In this document: one piece after another, positions 17,901 through 26,044 of the stretch
Position numbering within the stretch: the stretch's first letter is position 1
Layout: each line of letters opens with the position of its first letter
Origin: an uncultured bacterium
GTDB taxonomy: Bacteria > Planctomycetota > JAJSAM01 > JAJVHW01
DNA length: 64,000 nt
Direction of reading: 5' to 3'
NCBI GenBank assembly: GCA_937996235.1
Contig: CALKVK010000009.1
Span: 124,001 to 188,000 of the forward strand
Translations under genes and position numbers: made by a program
Notes under the pieces: generated by a model
Database searches by the model: none
What the model was told of the DNA's origin: nothing
Seen by the model: only the letters and a program-made list of their open reading frames with translations

Positions 17901-18089
17901 CACGTCGAGTTCCGCCGGCAGGGGCACGCCGCCGCGGACGGTCAGCGGAACGGGGCAGGGCTCCCCCACGACGCGCACCGTCGTGAGCTCTGCGGCGGGG
18001 TCGCGCTCCTGCCCGCGGGCGCGGCCGTGCCCGGCGAGGCAGGCCGCGACGAGCGCCGCGGCGACTGCAGCCCGGCGTTCACGCCGCAC
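14982..18089 (-). CDS. secreted YetA/exo-rhamnogalacturonan-lyase-like protein
   Basis: A 1035-residue protein with a signal peptide ending near GHGRARGQ. Residues about 25-150 resemble the N-terminal barrel of the PcRGLX/YetA family (exo-acting rhamnogalacturonan lyases and relatives), followed by a beta-sandwich and a helical toroid-like middle (about 480-800). A Pro-rich linker (a run of Pro near 880) leads to a C-terminal beta domain like that of golvesin, with the typical ending LADGVRLEP. It probably binds or trims a polysaccharide outside the cell, perhaps the one made by this locus. The GTG start at 18089 overlaps the upstream gene's end by 11 bases. Substrate is unknown and catalytic residues were not located. 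Confidence 0.65.
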   Translation of the reverse strand: MRRERRAAVAAALVAACLAGHGRARGQERDPAAELTTVRVVGEPCPVPLTVRGGVPLPAELDVRDPPSELTLARRDDAGRLVPVDVQWRTLARWGGPPDDATHPVRWALATCAARVGDELVLVRGAHTPAGRPLARETDAAVLVDTGRLRFTVPRDRFAPLSDLVCGASAAPVSGLDVTLRLDDARVLRLSARAPELVALEENGPLRAVVRIEGRCTDAGGAPLLRGFCGYVLRLSATRDSATLGIEFTLVNTAASAGYDVDGPARGALQLRALELRALAALPSDASVHTLDAETSWALRDGVRLLQRHVQRADDDESRNFEFELTRGGDVLLRGARTLGALGVRSGGGGVAVAVGDPWQAWPRGLAADGAGLVIELLPDGEGPYVVDAGRRVGAAAALTFAPEPDAATLRVAVAHAAPPAGLHVDPRWSDRTGALGPGLLVAPPLGNASLERAAARLDQLGAAIVCGGGADALTDLRERRGAAVPGTAALDLYGSRDLGDVPDGGGYAALRDDLLLGVARLYLRSGDAAALRELHTLTRHRVDADQDRTRERTGADWRTRNGFARTPGARHGRASDIAGGATDEHGDPGATHVRGLVVAWLLTGDADALAAAQESADAFAAWLAVAQPEELAPEAAARAVDTLTALHDVTQERAQLDAARVCFERRLLAREERCGARGSFAEPVEEGEPTDTLLAVLPALVRYHDATGDARALALVLRVLRRLEGAGYARTGRVLDDERYLPLQLPTHIAPDGAPAADTDWSIASGLVVADVFAAAAEATGERSYAARARELLRDSVLFLDAPPATALAPREHVHVGWSRPLDAARRNAWLLTAHARTLAVVRAAGDAPQRLAADAFCARFPAEAAAPPVPPAVDVADPAPAAPDAPPPPPPPVRAEALASVELDDRAARFVGPWTVVHEPSALGGSQHVAAADAPPCVAVYASTPHARGRYRIAVHWGRAPGASSAALVEVRSAGGVTALRVDQADVAGRWRLLGEFDVEPRSPVTVSISNAGARGVVLADGVRLEPVAPDAD

Positions 18090-19233
18090 GTGCGGACTCC
18101 GGGCGCTCCGCGGGCGGCAGCGCGGCGGCGAGACCGATCGCGAGCGCGAGGCCGAGCGGCGCGACGAGCGGCGCCACGCACGCGCCGCCGACGACCGTCG
18201 CACATGCGACGCACGCCGCCTCGGCCACACGTCCGGTGTCGGACTCCGGCGCCGCCGCGCGCACGCGCACCAGCCGCTCTAGCGTCACGACGACGAGCGC
18301 GGCGACGAGCCCGCAGGTGACCACGCCGCAGCCGGCGAGGAGTCGCGCGAGGGCGGGAGCCTCGAGCGCGAGCGCGGGGCCGTCGCCGAACAGCGGATGC
18401 GCGGCGACGAGGTCGCAGGCGCCGCGCCACGACCGGGCGGCCGCGCGCCACGCGGCCGCGGACACGACGGCGCGCCACGCACCCGGCGGCACCGCGACGA
18501 GCACGACGACCGCGACGACCGCGAGTCCGGCGGCGAGCCCCTTCTCGCGCCGCCGCAGCCAGAGCCACGCGACGACGCCGCTCGCGAGCGCCGCCGCACC
18601 CGCCGCGTCGCGCGCCACGACCACCGCGACGGCGCACGCGGCCGCGAGCGCGAGCAGCGACCCGCGCAGCGCGGCGTGTACGCGCCGGGTGCTGCCGACG
18701 GCGACGAGGAACGGCAGCGCACCCGCCGCCGCGACGGCCGCCGCGCTGCCGTTCGCGTCCAGTGAGGCGCCTGCGCCCGGATCGAGCAGACCGACCGCCG
18801 CGCGCCACGCTGCGGCGCACCCGACGAGTGCGGCGGGCGTCGCCACGAGCAGGAGGACGCGCCGCGCGTCGCGAACGACGCCGCCGGCGAGCAGCGCGCA
18901 CGCGGCGGCGGCGGCCCAGCGCGCCACGCCGTGGCGCCACGCCTCGGCGAGGGCGGGCCCGGCGGACGCGAGCGCTGCGACCCCCACCGCACCGGCGACG
19001 AGCAGGAGCAGCATGCTGCGGCGCTCGAGCCGCAGCGGGGCCACGTCGCGCGCGAGCAGCGCGCCGCACGCGATCGCGGCCGCGAGCACGGGCGTCCACG
19101 TCGGCAGCGCCACTCCGACGCCGTCGAGCGCGACCCACGCCGCCAGCGCGAGCAGCCCGGCGAACGGCCGGACGAGCGCCAGCGGCGAGACGCCGAGCGG
19201 CGCCAGGTCGAGCATGCGCGGCGCGTCGGTCAC
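18079..19233 (-). CDS. O-antigen ligase/polymerase-like membrane protein
   Basis: A 384-residue protein with about ten hydrophobic segments. Near the C-terminus it has AHPLFGDG followed by a hydrophobic helix, matching the hPlxGxG signature of the Wzy/WaaL O-antigen ligase superfamily. Such proteins join lipid-linked sugar repeats to each other or to an acceptor. GAGG 7 bases before GTG 19233 supports the start; the long frame upstream of it is Arg-rich shadow. It lies downstream of the wecB-like gene after a 179-base gap with no visible features, and overlaps the YetA-like gene. It is the shorter of two such proteins in the locus. Confidence 0.65.
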   Translation of the reverse strand: MTDAPRMLDLAPLGVSPLALVRPFAGLLALAAWVALDGVGVALPTWTPVLAAAIACGALLARDVAPLRLERRSMLLLLVAGAVGVAALASAGPALAEAWRHGVARWAAAAACALLAGGVVRDARRVLLLVATPAALVGCAAAWRAAVGLLDPGAGASLDANGSAAAVAAAGALPFLVAVGSTRRVHAALRGSLLALAAACAVAVVVARDAAGAAALASGVVAWLWLRRREKGLAAGLAVVAVVVLVAVPPGAWRAVVSAAAWRAAARSWRGACDLVAAHPLFGDGPALALEAPALARLLAGCGVVTCGLVAALVVVTLERLVRVRAAAPESDTGRVAEAACVACATVVGGACVAPLVAPLGLALAIGLAAALPPAERPESARAA

Positions 19234-19412
19234 CACGCCGCCTCGCGCAGGCCGTGCGCGTGTCCACGGGAATCGACACGCCGGGCACGGCACGGCGGAG
19301 CGCGCCGCGCCGTCGTGGCGCACGGGCGGGGAGGACACGTGTTCATCGCGCTGGACACGCGGTCGGCGCGTCCCCCAGTCTGCGCGAACGGCTTGCCGGG
19401 GCCGCGCGACGC

Positions 19413-20480
19413 TCACGGGCGGAGCGCGGCGATCGCCTCGGCGACGCGCTCCGCCGCGTGCCCGCCGCCGTGCCGCCCGAGGTCGCGCGCCGCGCGCTCG
19501 GACCGCGCCGCGGCGACGGCTGCACGCAGGCGTGCGGGGTCGGCGTCCACGAGCACGTTCCAGCCGCCCTCGAGCGTCTCGGGCCACTCCGTCCGCGCGC
19601 GCAGCGTCGCGCAGGGCACACCGAGGTACCACGCCTCCTTCTGGAGGCCGCCGGAGTCCGTCAGGACGATGCGCGCCGCGCGGACGAGCTCGAGCATCGC
19701 CGCGTGCGGCAGGGGTTCCGTGAGACGCAGCCGCCCGCTGGGCGCGGGCACGCCGCCGCGCACAAGTGCCGCGCGCAGGCGGGGATGGCAGGGCAGCACG
19801 ACGGGGAGATCGAGCGCGTCCAGGGCGGCGACGAGTGCGGCGAGGCGCGGCGCGTCATCCGTGTTCTCTGCGCGGTGGACCGTCGCGACGGCGTACGCGC
19901 CGCGCTCGACGCCTTGGCGCGCCAGCAGCGCGGCGTCCGCCGGTCTCTCGCGCAGGCGCAGGCACGCGTCGAGCATCACGTCCCCGACGACGCGCACGTC
20001 TCCGGCGACGTGCTCCGCCCGCAGCCGCGCCGCGGCCGCATCCGACGAGCACAGCAGCAGCGCCGCGAGGTGGTCGGCGACGACGCGGTTCTGCTCCTCG
20101 GGCAGCGCGCGCTCGTCGCTGCGCATGCCGGCCTCGACGTGCACCAGCGGCACGCGCGCGCTCCGCGCGGCGAGCGCGCCGGCGAGCGTGGAGTCCGTGT
20201 CGCCGTAGACGAGCACCGCGTCGGCCCGCGTCGTCCCCAGGTCGGCGACGATCCCGCGGTGCATCGCCGCGAGGCGCGCCCCGAACGGCGTCGCCGGCAC
20301 GGTGAGACGCAGGTCCGGCGCAGGCATGCCCGCCTCCGCGGCGAACGCGTCGGCGAGGGCCGCGTCGGTGTGCTGCCCGGTGTGCAGCAGGCGCTCGTCC
20401 GCGACGCGGCGCAGCGCGTGCGAGACCGCCGCCGCCTTCACGAACTGCGGGCGCGCGCCGACGACCGTCAGGACCCGCAC
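19413..20480 (-). CDS. UDP-N-acetylglucosamine 2-epimerase family enzyme (WecB/WbpI-like)
   Basis: A 355-residue GT-B-fold epimerase. Catalytic-region residues are kept: the Asp in VYGDTDST, the Glu in HVEAGMRSD, the Glu in LPEEQNR, the His in TVHRAENT, and the UDP-binding TDSGGLQKEA. WecB converts UDP-GlcNAc to UDP-ManNAc; WbpI does the same step on the diacetamido-uronate form. It ends the trio oxidoreductase-aminotransferase-epimerase, spaced by 1 and 21 bases, which matches WbpB-WbpE-WbpI order and favours the WbpI-type substrate. Starts at GTG 20480. Confidence 0.87.
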   Translation of the reverse strand: MRVLTVVGARPQFVKAAAVSHALRRVADERLLHTGQHTDAALADAFAAEAGMPAPDLRLTVPATPFGARLAAMHRGIVADLGTTRADAVLVYGDTDSTLAGALAARSARVPLVHVEAGMRSDERALPEEQNRVVADHLAALLLCSSDAAAARLRAEHVAGDVRVVGDVMLDACLRLRERPADAALLARQGVERGAYAVATVHRAENTDDAPRLAALVAALDALDLPVVLPCHPRLRAALVRGGVPAPSGRLRLTEPLPHAAMLELVRAARIVLTDSGGLQKEAWYLGVPCATLRARTEWPETLEGGWNVLVDADPARLRAAVAAARSERAARDLGRHGGGHAAERVAEAIAALRP

Positions 20481-20481
20481 G

Positions 20482-21588
20482 TCAGGCGCCGAAGAAGGCG
20501 CGCACGGCTTCCGCCACGTACGCGCGCTCGTCCTCGCGGAGATCCGGGTGCACGGGGAGCGAGAGCGTCTCGCGTGCGGCGCGCTCGGACTCCGGGAACT
20601 GACCCGGACGGTAGCCGAGGTCGGCGAAGCACGGCTGCAGGTGCAGCGGCACCGGGTAGTAGACCGCGGTGCCCACGCCGCGGTCGCGCAGGTGCGCCTG
20701 CAGCGCGTCGCGGCGTCCGGTGCGGACGACGTACTGGTTGTAGATGTGGCGCTTGCCGGCGCCGTGCGGCGGCGTGACGAGGTCGCCGACGCCCGCGAAC
20801 GCCGCGTCGTAGAAGCGCGCGTTCGCGCGCCGGGCCTCGGTCCAGCCCTCGAGCAGGCGCAGCTTCACTTCGAGCACGGCCGCCTGCAGCGCGTCGAGGC
20901 GGCTGTTCCAGCCCACCTCCTGGTGGTGGTACTGCACCATGCCGCCGTGCGTGCGCAGCCCGCGCAGGCGCGTCGCGAGGTCCTCGCGCGACGTGGTCAC
21001 GAGCCCGCCGTCGCCGACGCCGCCCAGGTTCTTGCTGGGATAGAAGCTGAACGTGCCGATGTCGCCCATCGTCCCCGCCGGGCGACCGCGGTCCTCCGCG
21101 CCGATCGCCTGCGCCGCGTCCTCGACGACGCCGAGCCCGCGGCGACGCGCGATCTCGAGGATCGGGTCCATGTCGGCGCAGCGTCCGAACAGGTGCACCG
21201 GCAGGATCACGCGCGTGGACTCGGTCAGCGCGTCCTCGATCTGCGCCGGGTCGATGTCGAACGACTCGGCCTCGATGTCCACGAACACCGGCCGCCCCTT
21301 CGCGTTCACGACGGCGCCCGCCGTCGCGAAGAACGTGTACGGCGACGTGACCACCTCCTCGCCCGCCCCGACGCCGAGCGCGCGCACCGCGAGCAGGATC
21401 GCGTCGGTGCCGCTGGCGCAGCCGATCGCGTGCGGGACGCGGCAGTACGCGGCGCACGCGGCCTCGAAGCTCTGCACGTGCGGACCGAGCACGCACGCCT
21501 GCTCGTCGAGCACGCGCGTGACCGCGGCGAGCGCGTCCTCGCGCAGCGTGCGCCACTGGCGCTTCAGGTCGAGAAGGGGCACCTGCAT
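20482..21588 (-). CDS. DegT/DnrJ/EryC1 sugar aminotransferase (WbpE-like)
   Basis: A 368-residue PLP enzyme of the sugar-aminotransferase family. It opens with the family's PLLDLKRQW, has the cofactor segment VVEDAAQAIGA, and the Schiff-base Lys in FSFYPSKNLGG. The family aminates keto-sugar nucleotides. With the oxidoreductase upstream and the 2-epimerase downstream it fits WbpE, which aminates C3 of UDP-3-keto-GlcNAc-uronate. No acetyltransferase (WbpD) is visible in the window. Its stop is 1 base from the epimerase start, so the genes are in one operon. Confidence 0.88.
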   Translation of the reverse strand: MQVPLLDLKRQWRTLREDALAAVTRVLDEQACVLGPHVQSFEAACAAYCRVPHAIGCASGTDAILLAVRALGVGAGEEVVTSPYTFFATAGAVVNAKGRPVFVDIEAESFDIDPAQIEDALTESTRVILPVHLFGRCADMDPILEIARRRGLGVVEDAAQAIGAEDRGRPAGTMGDIGTFSFYPSKNLGGVGDGGLVTTSREDLATRLRGLRTHGGMVQYHHQEVGWNSRLDALQAAVLEVKLRLLEGWTEARRANARFYDAAFAGVGDLVTPPHGAGKRHIYNQYVVRTGRRDALQAHLRDRGVGTAVYYPVPLHLQPCFADLGYRPGQFPESERAARETLSLPVHPDLREDERAYVAEAVRAFFGA

Positions 21589-21609
21589 CGCGTCGTCACC
21601 TCCGCCGGA

Positions 21610-22653
21610 TCACTGCGCCGCGCCGACGGGCTCCGGCAGCCCGCCGCGGGAGAGGGAACGCGAGGCGGCCGCGAGCACGCGCACGACCTCGAGACCGTTG
21701 CGGCCGTCGGTGCGCGGCCGCGTGCCGTCGCGCACGCACGCCACGAAGTGCGCGACCTCGGCGGCGAGCGGCTCGGTCGCCGGCACGCGCGGCACGAGCA
21801 CGTCGCCGTGGCGCACGCCGAGGTACTCCCCGAACGTCGCGTAGTCCGTCGAGCGCTCCGCGCCCTTGTCGTAGATGCGGATCTTCTCCGCGGGCTCCAT
21901 GTCGTCGAACACGGCCATCTTGCGGCTGCCGACCACCGTCGTGCGCCGCAGCTTGTGCGGATCGAGCCACGAGAGCTGCACGTGCGCGAGGCGACCGCCC
22001 GGATAGCGGAGATCCAGGAAGACGACGTCCTCGACGCCCGGCTGCAGGTAGGCCTGGCCGCGCGCCGAGACGGTCTCCGGCGCGCCGCCCATCAGGTGGT
22101 CCATCACGGAGACGTCGTGCGGCCCGAAGGACCAGAGGGCGTTCTCGTCGCGCCGCACCACGCCCAGGTTCACGCGCTGGCTGTAGGCGTAGAGCAGGTC
22201 GCCGAGCTCGCCGCGCGCGACGAGGTCGGACAGGTGCAGGACGGCCGGGTGGTGCAGCATCAGGTGCCCCACCATCAGCGTGAGGCCGCGCGCATCCGCC
22301 AGCGCGACGAGCTCCGCGGCGTCGCGCTCGCACAGCGCGAGCGGCTTCTCGACGTACGTCGCACGCCCGCTGCGCAGCGCGGCGAGCGCGAGCGCGTGGT
22401 GCGACGCGGAGGACGTCGCGATCAGCACGGCCTCGACCTCGTCGTCGGCGAGCACGTCCGCGAAGTCGGTCGTCGTGCGCGGACGCGGGAAGCGCTCGGA
22501 CACGTGCGCGAGGCGCTCCGGGTCGAGGTCGCAGACGACGCGGAGATCGCAGCCGGGCTGCGCCGCGAGGGTGCGCACCAGGTTGCGGCCCCAGGGCCCG
22601 CAGCCCACGACGGCCGTCCCGATCCTCCGTCCGCCCGCGGCGGCTGCCTGCAA
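21610..22653 (-). CDS. Gfo/Idh/MocA oxidoreductase (WbpB-like)
   Basis: A 347-residue NAD-dependent dehydrogenase. The Rossmann motif is VVGCGPWGRNLVR and the active-site Lys is in YVEKPLAL; an SFGPHDVSVMDHLMG segment carries the family His. In the WbpB role it would oxidise C3 of UDP-GlcNAc-uronic acid before amination by the next gene. The start is a rare TTG at 22653, justified by GGAGGGA 6 bases upstream; there is no ATG or GTG nearby in frame. Substrate is inferred from the operon only. Confidence 0.85.
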   Translation of the reverse strand: MQAAAAGGRRIGTAVVGCGPWGRNLVRTLAAQPGCDLRVVCDLDPERLAHVSERFPRPRTTTDFADVLADDEVEAVLIATSSASHHALALAALRSGRATYVEKPLALCERDAAELVALADARGLTLMVGHLMLHHPAVLHLSDLVARGELGDLLYAYSQRVNLGVVRRDENALWSFGPHDVSVMDHLMGGAPETVSARGQAYLQPGVEDVVFLDLRYPGGRLAHVQLSWLDPHKLRRTTVVGSRKMAVFDDMEPAEKIRIYDKGAERSTDYATFGEYLGVRHGDVLVPRVPATEPLAAEVAHFVACVRDGTRPRTDGRNGLEVVRVLAAASRSLSRGGLPEPVGAAQ

Positions 22654-22659
22654 CGCGCG

Positions 22660-22666
22660 TCCCTCC
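22660..22666 (-). promoter_or_regulatory. ribosome binding site for a TTG start
   Basis: Minus-strand GGAGGGA ends 6 bases before the TTG at 22653 and is the main reason for accepting that unusual start. Confidence 0.5.
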
Positions 22667-22758
22667 GGCGAGCCCGCGGCATTGTCGGAGAGGTGCGGCG
22701 GGCCCCCGGGGGAAATCGAGGCGCTCGGCGCGTCAGGGGGCCGGACGCTGCGACGGGA

Positions 22759-23523
22759 TCAGAAGCGGATGCCGTCGCTGCGCAGGTCGGTGACGACGGC
22801 GCCCACGACGTTGGCGCGGGCGCGCTTCAGCTCCTCGACCGCGCGCCGCGCGTCCGCGCAGCCCGTCTCGAGCAGGCGCACCACGAGCAGCGTGCCGTCG
22901 ACGCGCGGGGCGAGCGCGGCGGGCTCGGCATGCGGCAGCACGGCGGGGCCGTCGAGGATCAGCGTGTCGTAGTCGCGCCGCAGACGTGCGAGGAGATCGT
23001 CCATGCGCTTGCCGCCGAGCAGCTCCGCGGGGTTCGGGGGCGTTCGGCCGGCCGGCAGGACCCACAGGTTCGGCAGGCGCCAGCGCTGCACGACCATCTC
23101 GAACATCGTGCCGCCGGCGAGGTAGTCGGACAGCCCGCGCGTGTGGTCGAGGCCGAAGAGCCGGTGCTGCGCCGGGGTGCGCAGGTCCGCGTCCACGAGC
23201 ACGACCTTGCGCCGGCTGTCCTCGGCCAGCGCGCATGCGAGGTTCGCCGCGGTGATGCTCTTGCCCTCGTTCGCGCCGGCGCTCGTCACGAGCAGCGCGG
23301 CGAGCGGCGCCTGCGTCGCCAGCGCGACGACGTTCTCGCGCAGCTGCCGGTACTCCTCGGCCTGGCGCCCCGACGGGTCGCAGACGAAGACGAGCCGCGG
23401 GTCGGCGTCGTTGCGCGGGGCGACCGTGGTGGTCGAGCGCTCGGCCGCGTCGTCCGCGACGTCCACCGGAGCCGCAGCGCCGGCGGGCCTGACCTTCTTC
23501 AGCGCATCGTGCATCTTGCCCAT
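22759..23523 (-). CDS. CapB/CpsD-family tyrosine autokinase
   Basis: A 254-residue P-loop ATPase of the bacterial tyrosine-kinase type. Walker A is TSAGANEGKSITAANLA, Walker A' is VVLVDADLRTP, and Walker B is LILDGPAV. A Tyr-rich C-terminal tail, usual in CapB/Wzc kinases, is absent. In exopolysaccharide systems the kinase cycles with the Wzz-type membrane protein and sets chain length. The gene order here (Wza, Wzz, ExeA-like ATPase, kinase) is that of exosortase-A type loci. GAGGAG lies 6 bases before ATG 23523. Confidence 0.87.
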   Translation of the reverse strand: MGKMHDALKKVRPAGAAAPVDVADDAAERSTTTVAPRNDADPRLVFVCDPSGRQAEEYRQLRENVVALATQAPLAALLVTSAGANEGKSITAANLACALAEDSRRKVVLVDADLRTPAQHRLFGLDHTRGLSDYLAGGTMFEMVVQRWRLPNLWVLPAGRTPPNPAELLGGKRMDDLLARLRRDYDTLILDGPAVLPHAEPAALAPRVDGTLLVVRLLETGCADARRAVEELKRARANVVGAVVTDLRSDGIRF

Positions 23524-23560
23524 CGTGGACTCCTCGGCCGCCGCGCGGCCGGCCTCTGCC

Positions 23561-24391
23561 TCAGGCCGTGCGTGCCGCGTTGCGGGCGCCCTCGAGGTCG
23601 CGGATGACCTCGCTGACGAGCCCTTCCGAGATCTTCTTCGTCTCGTTGACGAAGCCGAGCAGGAGCGTGTTGTCGCAGACGATGTTGATCACGCGCGGGA
23701 TGCCGCCGGAGTACTCGTAGATCTGCGCGAGCGCCTTGCGGCTGAACTTCAGCGATCCGTCGGCTCCGGCCATGCGCAGGCGGTGGAAGATGTACGCCTG
23801 CGCCTCGCGCTCGGAGAGCGGGTACAGGTGGAAGCGCAGCACGATGCGCTGCTTGAGCTGCTTCAGCTCGGGCAGCTCCACGATGTCGCGCAGCTCCGGC
23901 TGGCCCATGAGGACGATCTGGATCAGCTTGTCGCGCTCGGTCTCGAGGTTCGAGATCAGGCGGATCTCCTCGAGCACCTCGGGGCGCAGGTTCTGCGCCT
24001 CGTCCACGATCAGCACGACGTTCGTGCCCTGGCGGTACTGCTCGACGAGGAACGTGTTCAGCTCGTTGAACAGCGTGACCTTGCCGACGTTGCCGGGGAT
24101 CCAGAGCCCGAACTCCTCGCAGATCGACTGCAGGAGCTGACGCTCCGTGAGCCGCGTGTTCGTGATCACCGCGACCTTGGTGTTCGGGTCGAGGCGATTC
24201 AGGAACGCGCGGCAGACGGTGGTCTTGCCGGCACCGATCTCGCCCGTCAGGAGCACGAAGCCCTTCCGCTCGTTCACGGCGTACAGGAGGCTCGAGAGGG
24301 CCTCCTGGTGCTGCTCCGAGTGGAAGAAGAAGCGCGTGTCCGGCGTCGTGTTGAACGGCATCTTGTCGAGGCCGTAGAACTCCTGATACAT
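23561..24391 (-). CDS. ExeA-like AAA ATPase of the exosortase/EPS locus
   Basis: A 276-residue ATPase related to ExeA/GspA and to the ATPase that accompanies XrtA-type exosortases. It opens MYQEFYGLDKMPF, typical for the family, has Walker A GEIGAGKTT and Walker B VVLIVDEAQNL, and a sensor-like GGIPRVINIVCD. No membrane segment is present. ATP hydrolysis probably powers or gates assembly of the export apparatus. It lies between the Wzz-like and kinase genes. Its lower-GC, Lys-rich protein contrasts with its neighbours, which suggests strong constraint. Confidence 0.88.
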   Translation of the reverse strand: MYQEFYGLDKMPFNTTPDTRFFFHSEQHQEALSSLLYAVNERKGFVLLTGEIGAGKTTVCRAFLNRLDPNTKVAVITNTRLTERQLLQSICEEFGLWIPGNVGKVTLFNELNTFLVEQYRQGTNVVLIVDEAQNLRPEVLEEIRLISNLETERDKLIQIVLMGQPELRDIVELPELKQLKQRIVLRFHLYPLSEREAQAYIFHRLRMAGADGSLKFSRKALAQIYEYSGGIPRVINIVCDNTLLLGFVNETKKISEGLVSEVIRDLEGARNAARTA

Positions 24392-24481
24392 CGTCCTAAC
24401 CCCCCGCTGCCGGCGCCCCGGACGGGCGCTCGGATCCGTACCCGGTGGTGCGAGCGAGTTCCGGCGGGAACACCCCGTCGC

Positions 24482-26044
24482 TCACTCGACCACCGACCTC
24501 ACCATCGACTGCAGCGCGCCGGCGCTGCCCAGCGCGGCCCACCCGACGAGCAGCACGGCCACCCCCGCGACGATCCCGAGGACCGTCAGCGAGTGCCGCG
24601 TGGCCCTGCGCTCGGCCGCCAGCTCCCCCGGCGTGAAGATCGAGTGCACGGCGCCCAGCACGGGCAGTCCGAGCACGTTCGCCGCCTCGTCCACGCCGCG
24701 CACCGTCCGGTCGAGACGGTCGCGGACGAGCGCCACCATCGCGCCGACGAGCACGCCTCCCGCGAGACCGGCGAGCGCCGTGACGAGGGCGCCGGGACCC
24801 GTCGGCGTCTCGGGCTCCTCGGCCGCCGCGAGCGTCGCGAAGCGCATTTGGCGTGCGCCGGCGACGCGCTCGAGCTGCTCGGCGGCCGCGGCGAGGCGCG
24901 CCTGGCGCTCGTCGTGGCGGGCGCGGGCGGCGTCGGCGTCGCGCTGCAGCTTCTCGAGCTCGAGGCGCGCCTCGGGCGCGCGCCGCACGTGCTCGACGAG
25001 CTCCTGCTCGTTCGTGCGCAGGACCGAGAGCTTGCGGCGCGCACGGGCGACGGCGGCCTCGGTCTCGACCTTCGCGTTGCGCAGCGACTGGTGCATCTCG
25101 TTCGGCTCGCGCGAGACGCGGTCCGTCGTCGCGTCGCGGGCCGTCTGGAGCTTCGCGCGCAGGTCCCGGCGGATGTCGAGCTGCGCGAGCACCTGCGGGT
25201 GCTCGTCGGTCAGGCCGCGCTCGACGCGCAGCACCGTGAGGCGCGCCTCGCACTCGCGCAGCTCCTCCTCGATCCGCGTGATCAGCGCGTCGTCGTGCAC
25301 GGCCTCGCGGCGCTCGATGAACGGCGGCTCCGCCGCGAGCATCGTGTCGAGGCGGGCGAGCTCCGCCTCGCCGTGGGCGATCTCGACCTGCTCGACGTCC
25401 TGGATCTGCCCGCGCACGTCGGCCAGGCGCTTCTCGGGGTCGTCGAGGAGCTCGGCGTTCTCGTGCAGGAACTCCTCGAGCGCGGCCGCGAGGCGGGTGT
25501 GCTCCGCCTCGGCTGCGACCGCCTCGCGCCGCGCCGTGCGCTCCGCGGCCTCCGCCTCCTCGACGGGCCGGCGGAACGCGGCGTCCTCGAAGCCCGCGGC
25601 GAGTCCGCTCACGACGCGGAACGCCGTCTCCGGCTCGGGCGCGGTGTGGCGGATCGTGACGGTCCAGGTGCCGGAGGGCTGCGGCTCGGTGAGCAGCTCG
25701 GTGCGTGCGCGCACCTTCTCGATCAGGAGGGCGCGCGCGGCGACCCGCTCGGTCTCGATGACCTCCGTGAGCGACGCGTCGAGCTGCGTGTCCGTCACGA
25801 GCTTCTCGAGCGTCGGCTGGGCGAGCGTGTCGTCGGCGACGCCGCGCACGCGCTTCTCGAGGGCCCCTGCGTCGAGGTCGCCGACGGCGGCCACCTCGAG
25901 GCGCGCCTCGCAGCGGTAGTCGCGGGGGCGGACGAGCGCCACGCCCGCGGCGACGAGCAGGATCCCCGCCGCGACGTTGGCGACCTGGTACCTACGGCGC
26001 GAGAGGACCACGCCGACGCCGCGCGGGGAACGCTCCGTGTTCAT
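24482..26044 (-). CDS. Wzz/GumC-type chain-length determinant
   Basis: A 520-residue inner-membrane protein. Hydrophobic segments lie near residues 20-38 and near the C-terminus (about 420-440 and 485-510), with a long periplasmic coiled coil between (about 145-400, Glu/Ala/Arg-rich heptads). This is the layout of Wzz/GumC copolymerases, which control polymer length together with the CapB kinase and the Wza channel. The kinase is a separate gene here. ATG 26044 is preceded by GGAAAGGTGAT. The upstream 114-base spacer folds into several hairpins. Confidence 0.82.
   Translation of the reverse strand: MNTERSPRGVGVVLSRRRYQVANVAAGILLVAAGVALVRPRDYRCEARLEVAAVGDLDAGALEKRVRGVADDTLAQPTLEKLVTDTQLDASLTEVIETERVAARALLIEKVRARTELLTEPQPSGTWTVTIRHTAPEPETAFRVVSGLAAGFEDAAFRRPVEEAEAAERTARREAVAAEAEHTRLAAALEEFLHENAELLDDPEKRLADVRGQIQDVEQVEIAHGEAELARLDTMLAAEPPFIERREAVHDDALITRIEEELRECEARLTVLRVERGLTDEHPQVLAQLDIRRDLRAKLQTARDATTDRVSREPNEMHQSLRNAKVETEAAVARARRKLSVLRTNEQELVEHVRRAPEARLELEKLQRDADAARARHDERQARLAAAAEQLERVAGARQMRFATLAAAEEPETPTGPGALVTALAGLAGGVLVGAMVALVRDRLDRTVRGVDEAANVLGLPVLGAVHSIFTPGELAAERRATRHSLTVLGIVAGVAVLLVGWAALGSAGALQSMVRSVVE

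Noticed and set aside
15216..18320. Plus-strand 1,034-codon frame opposite the YetA-like gene
   Set aside because: Antisense shadow; the minus-strand protein has a signal peptide and recognisable domains, this one has neither.
22703..22712. CCCCCGGGGG as hairpin or operator
   Set aside because: It has no loop and is a simple GC run.
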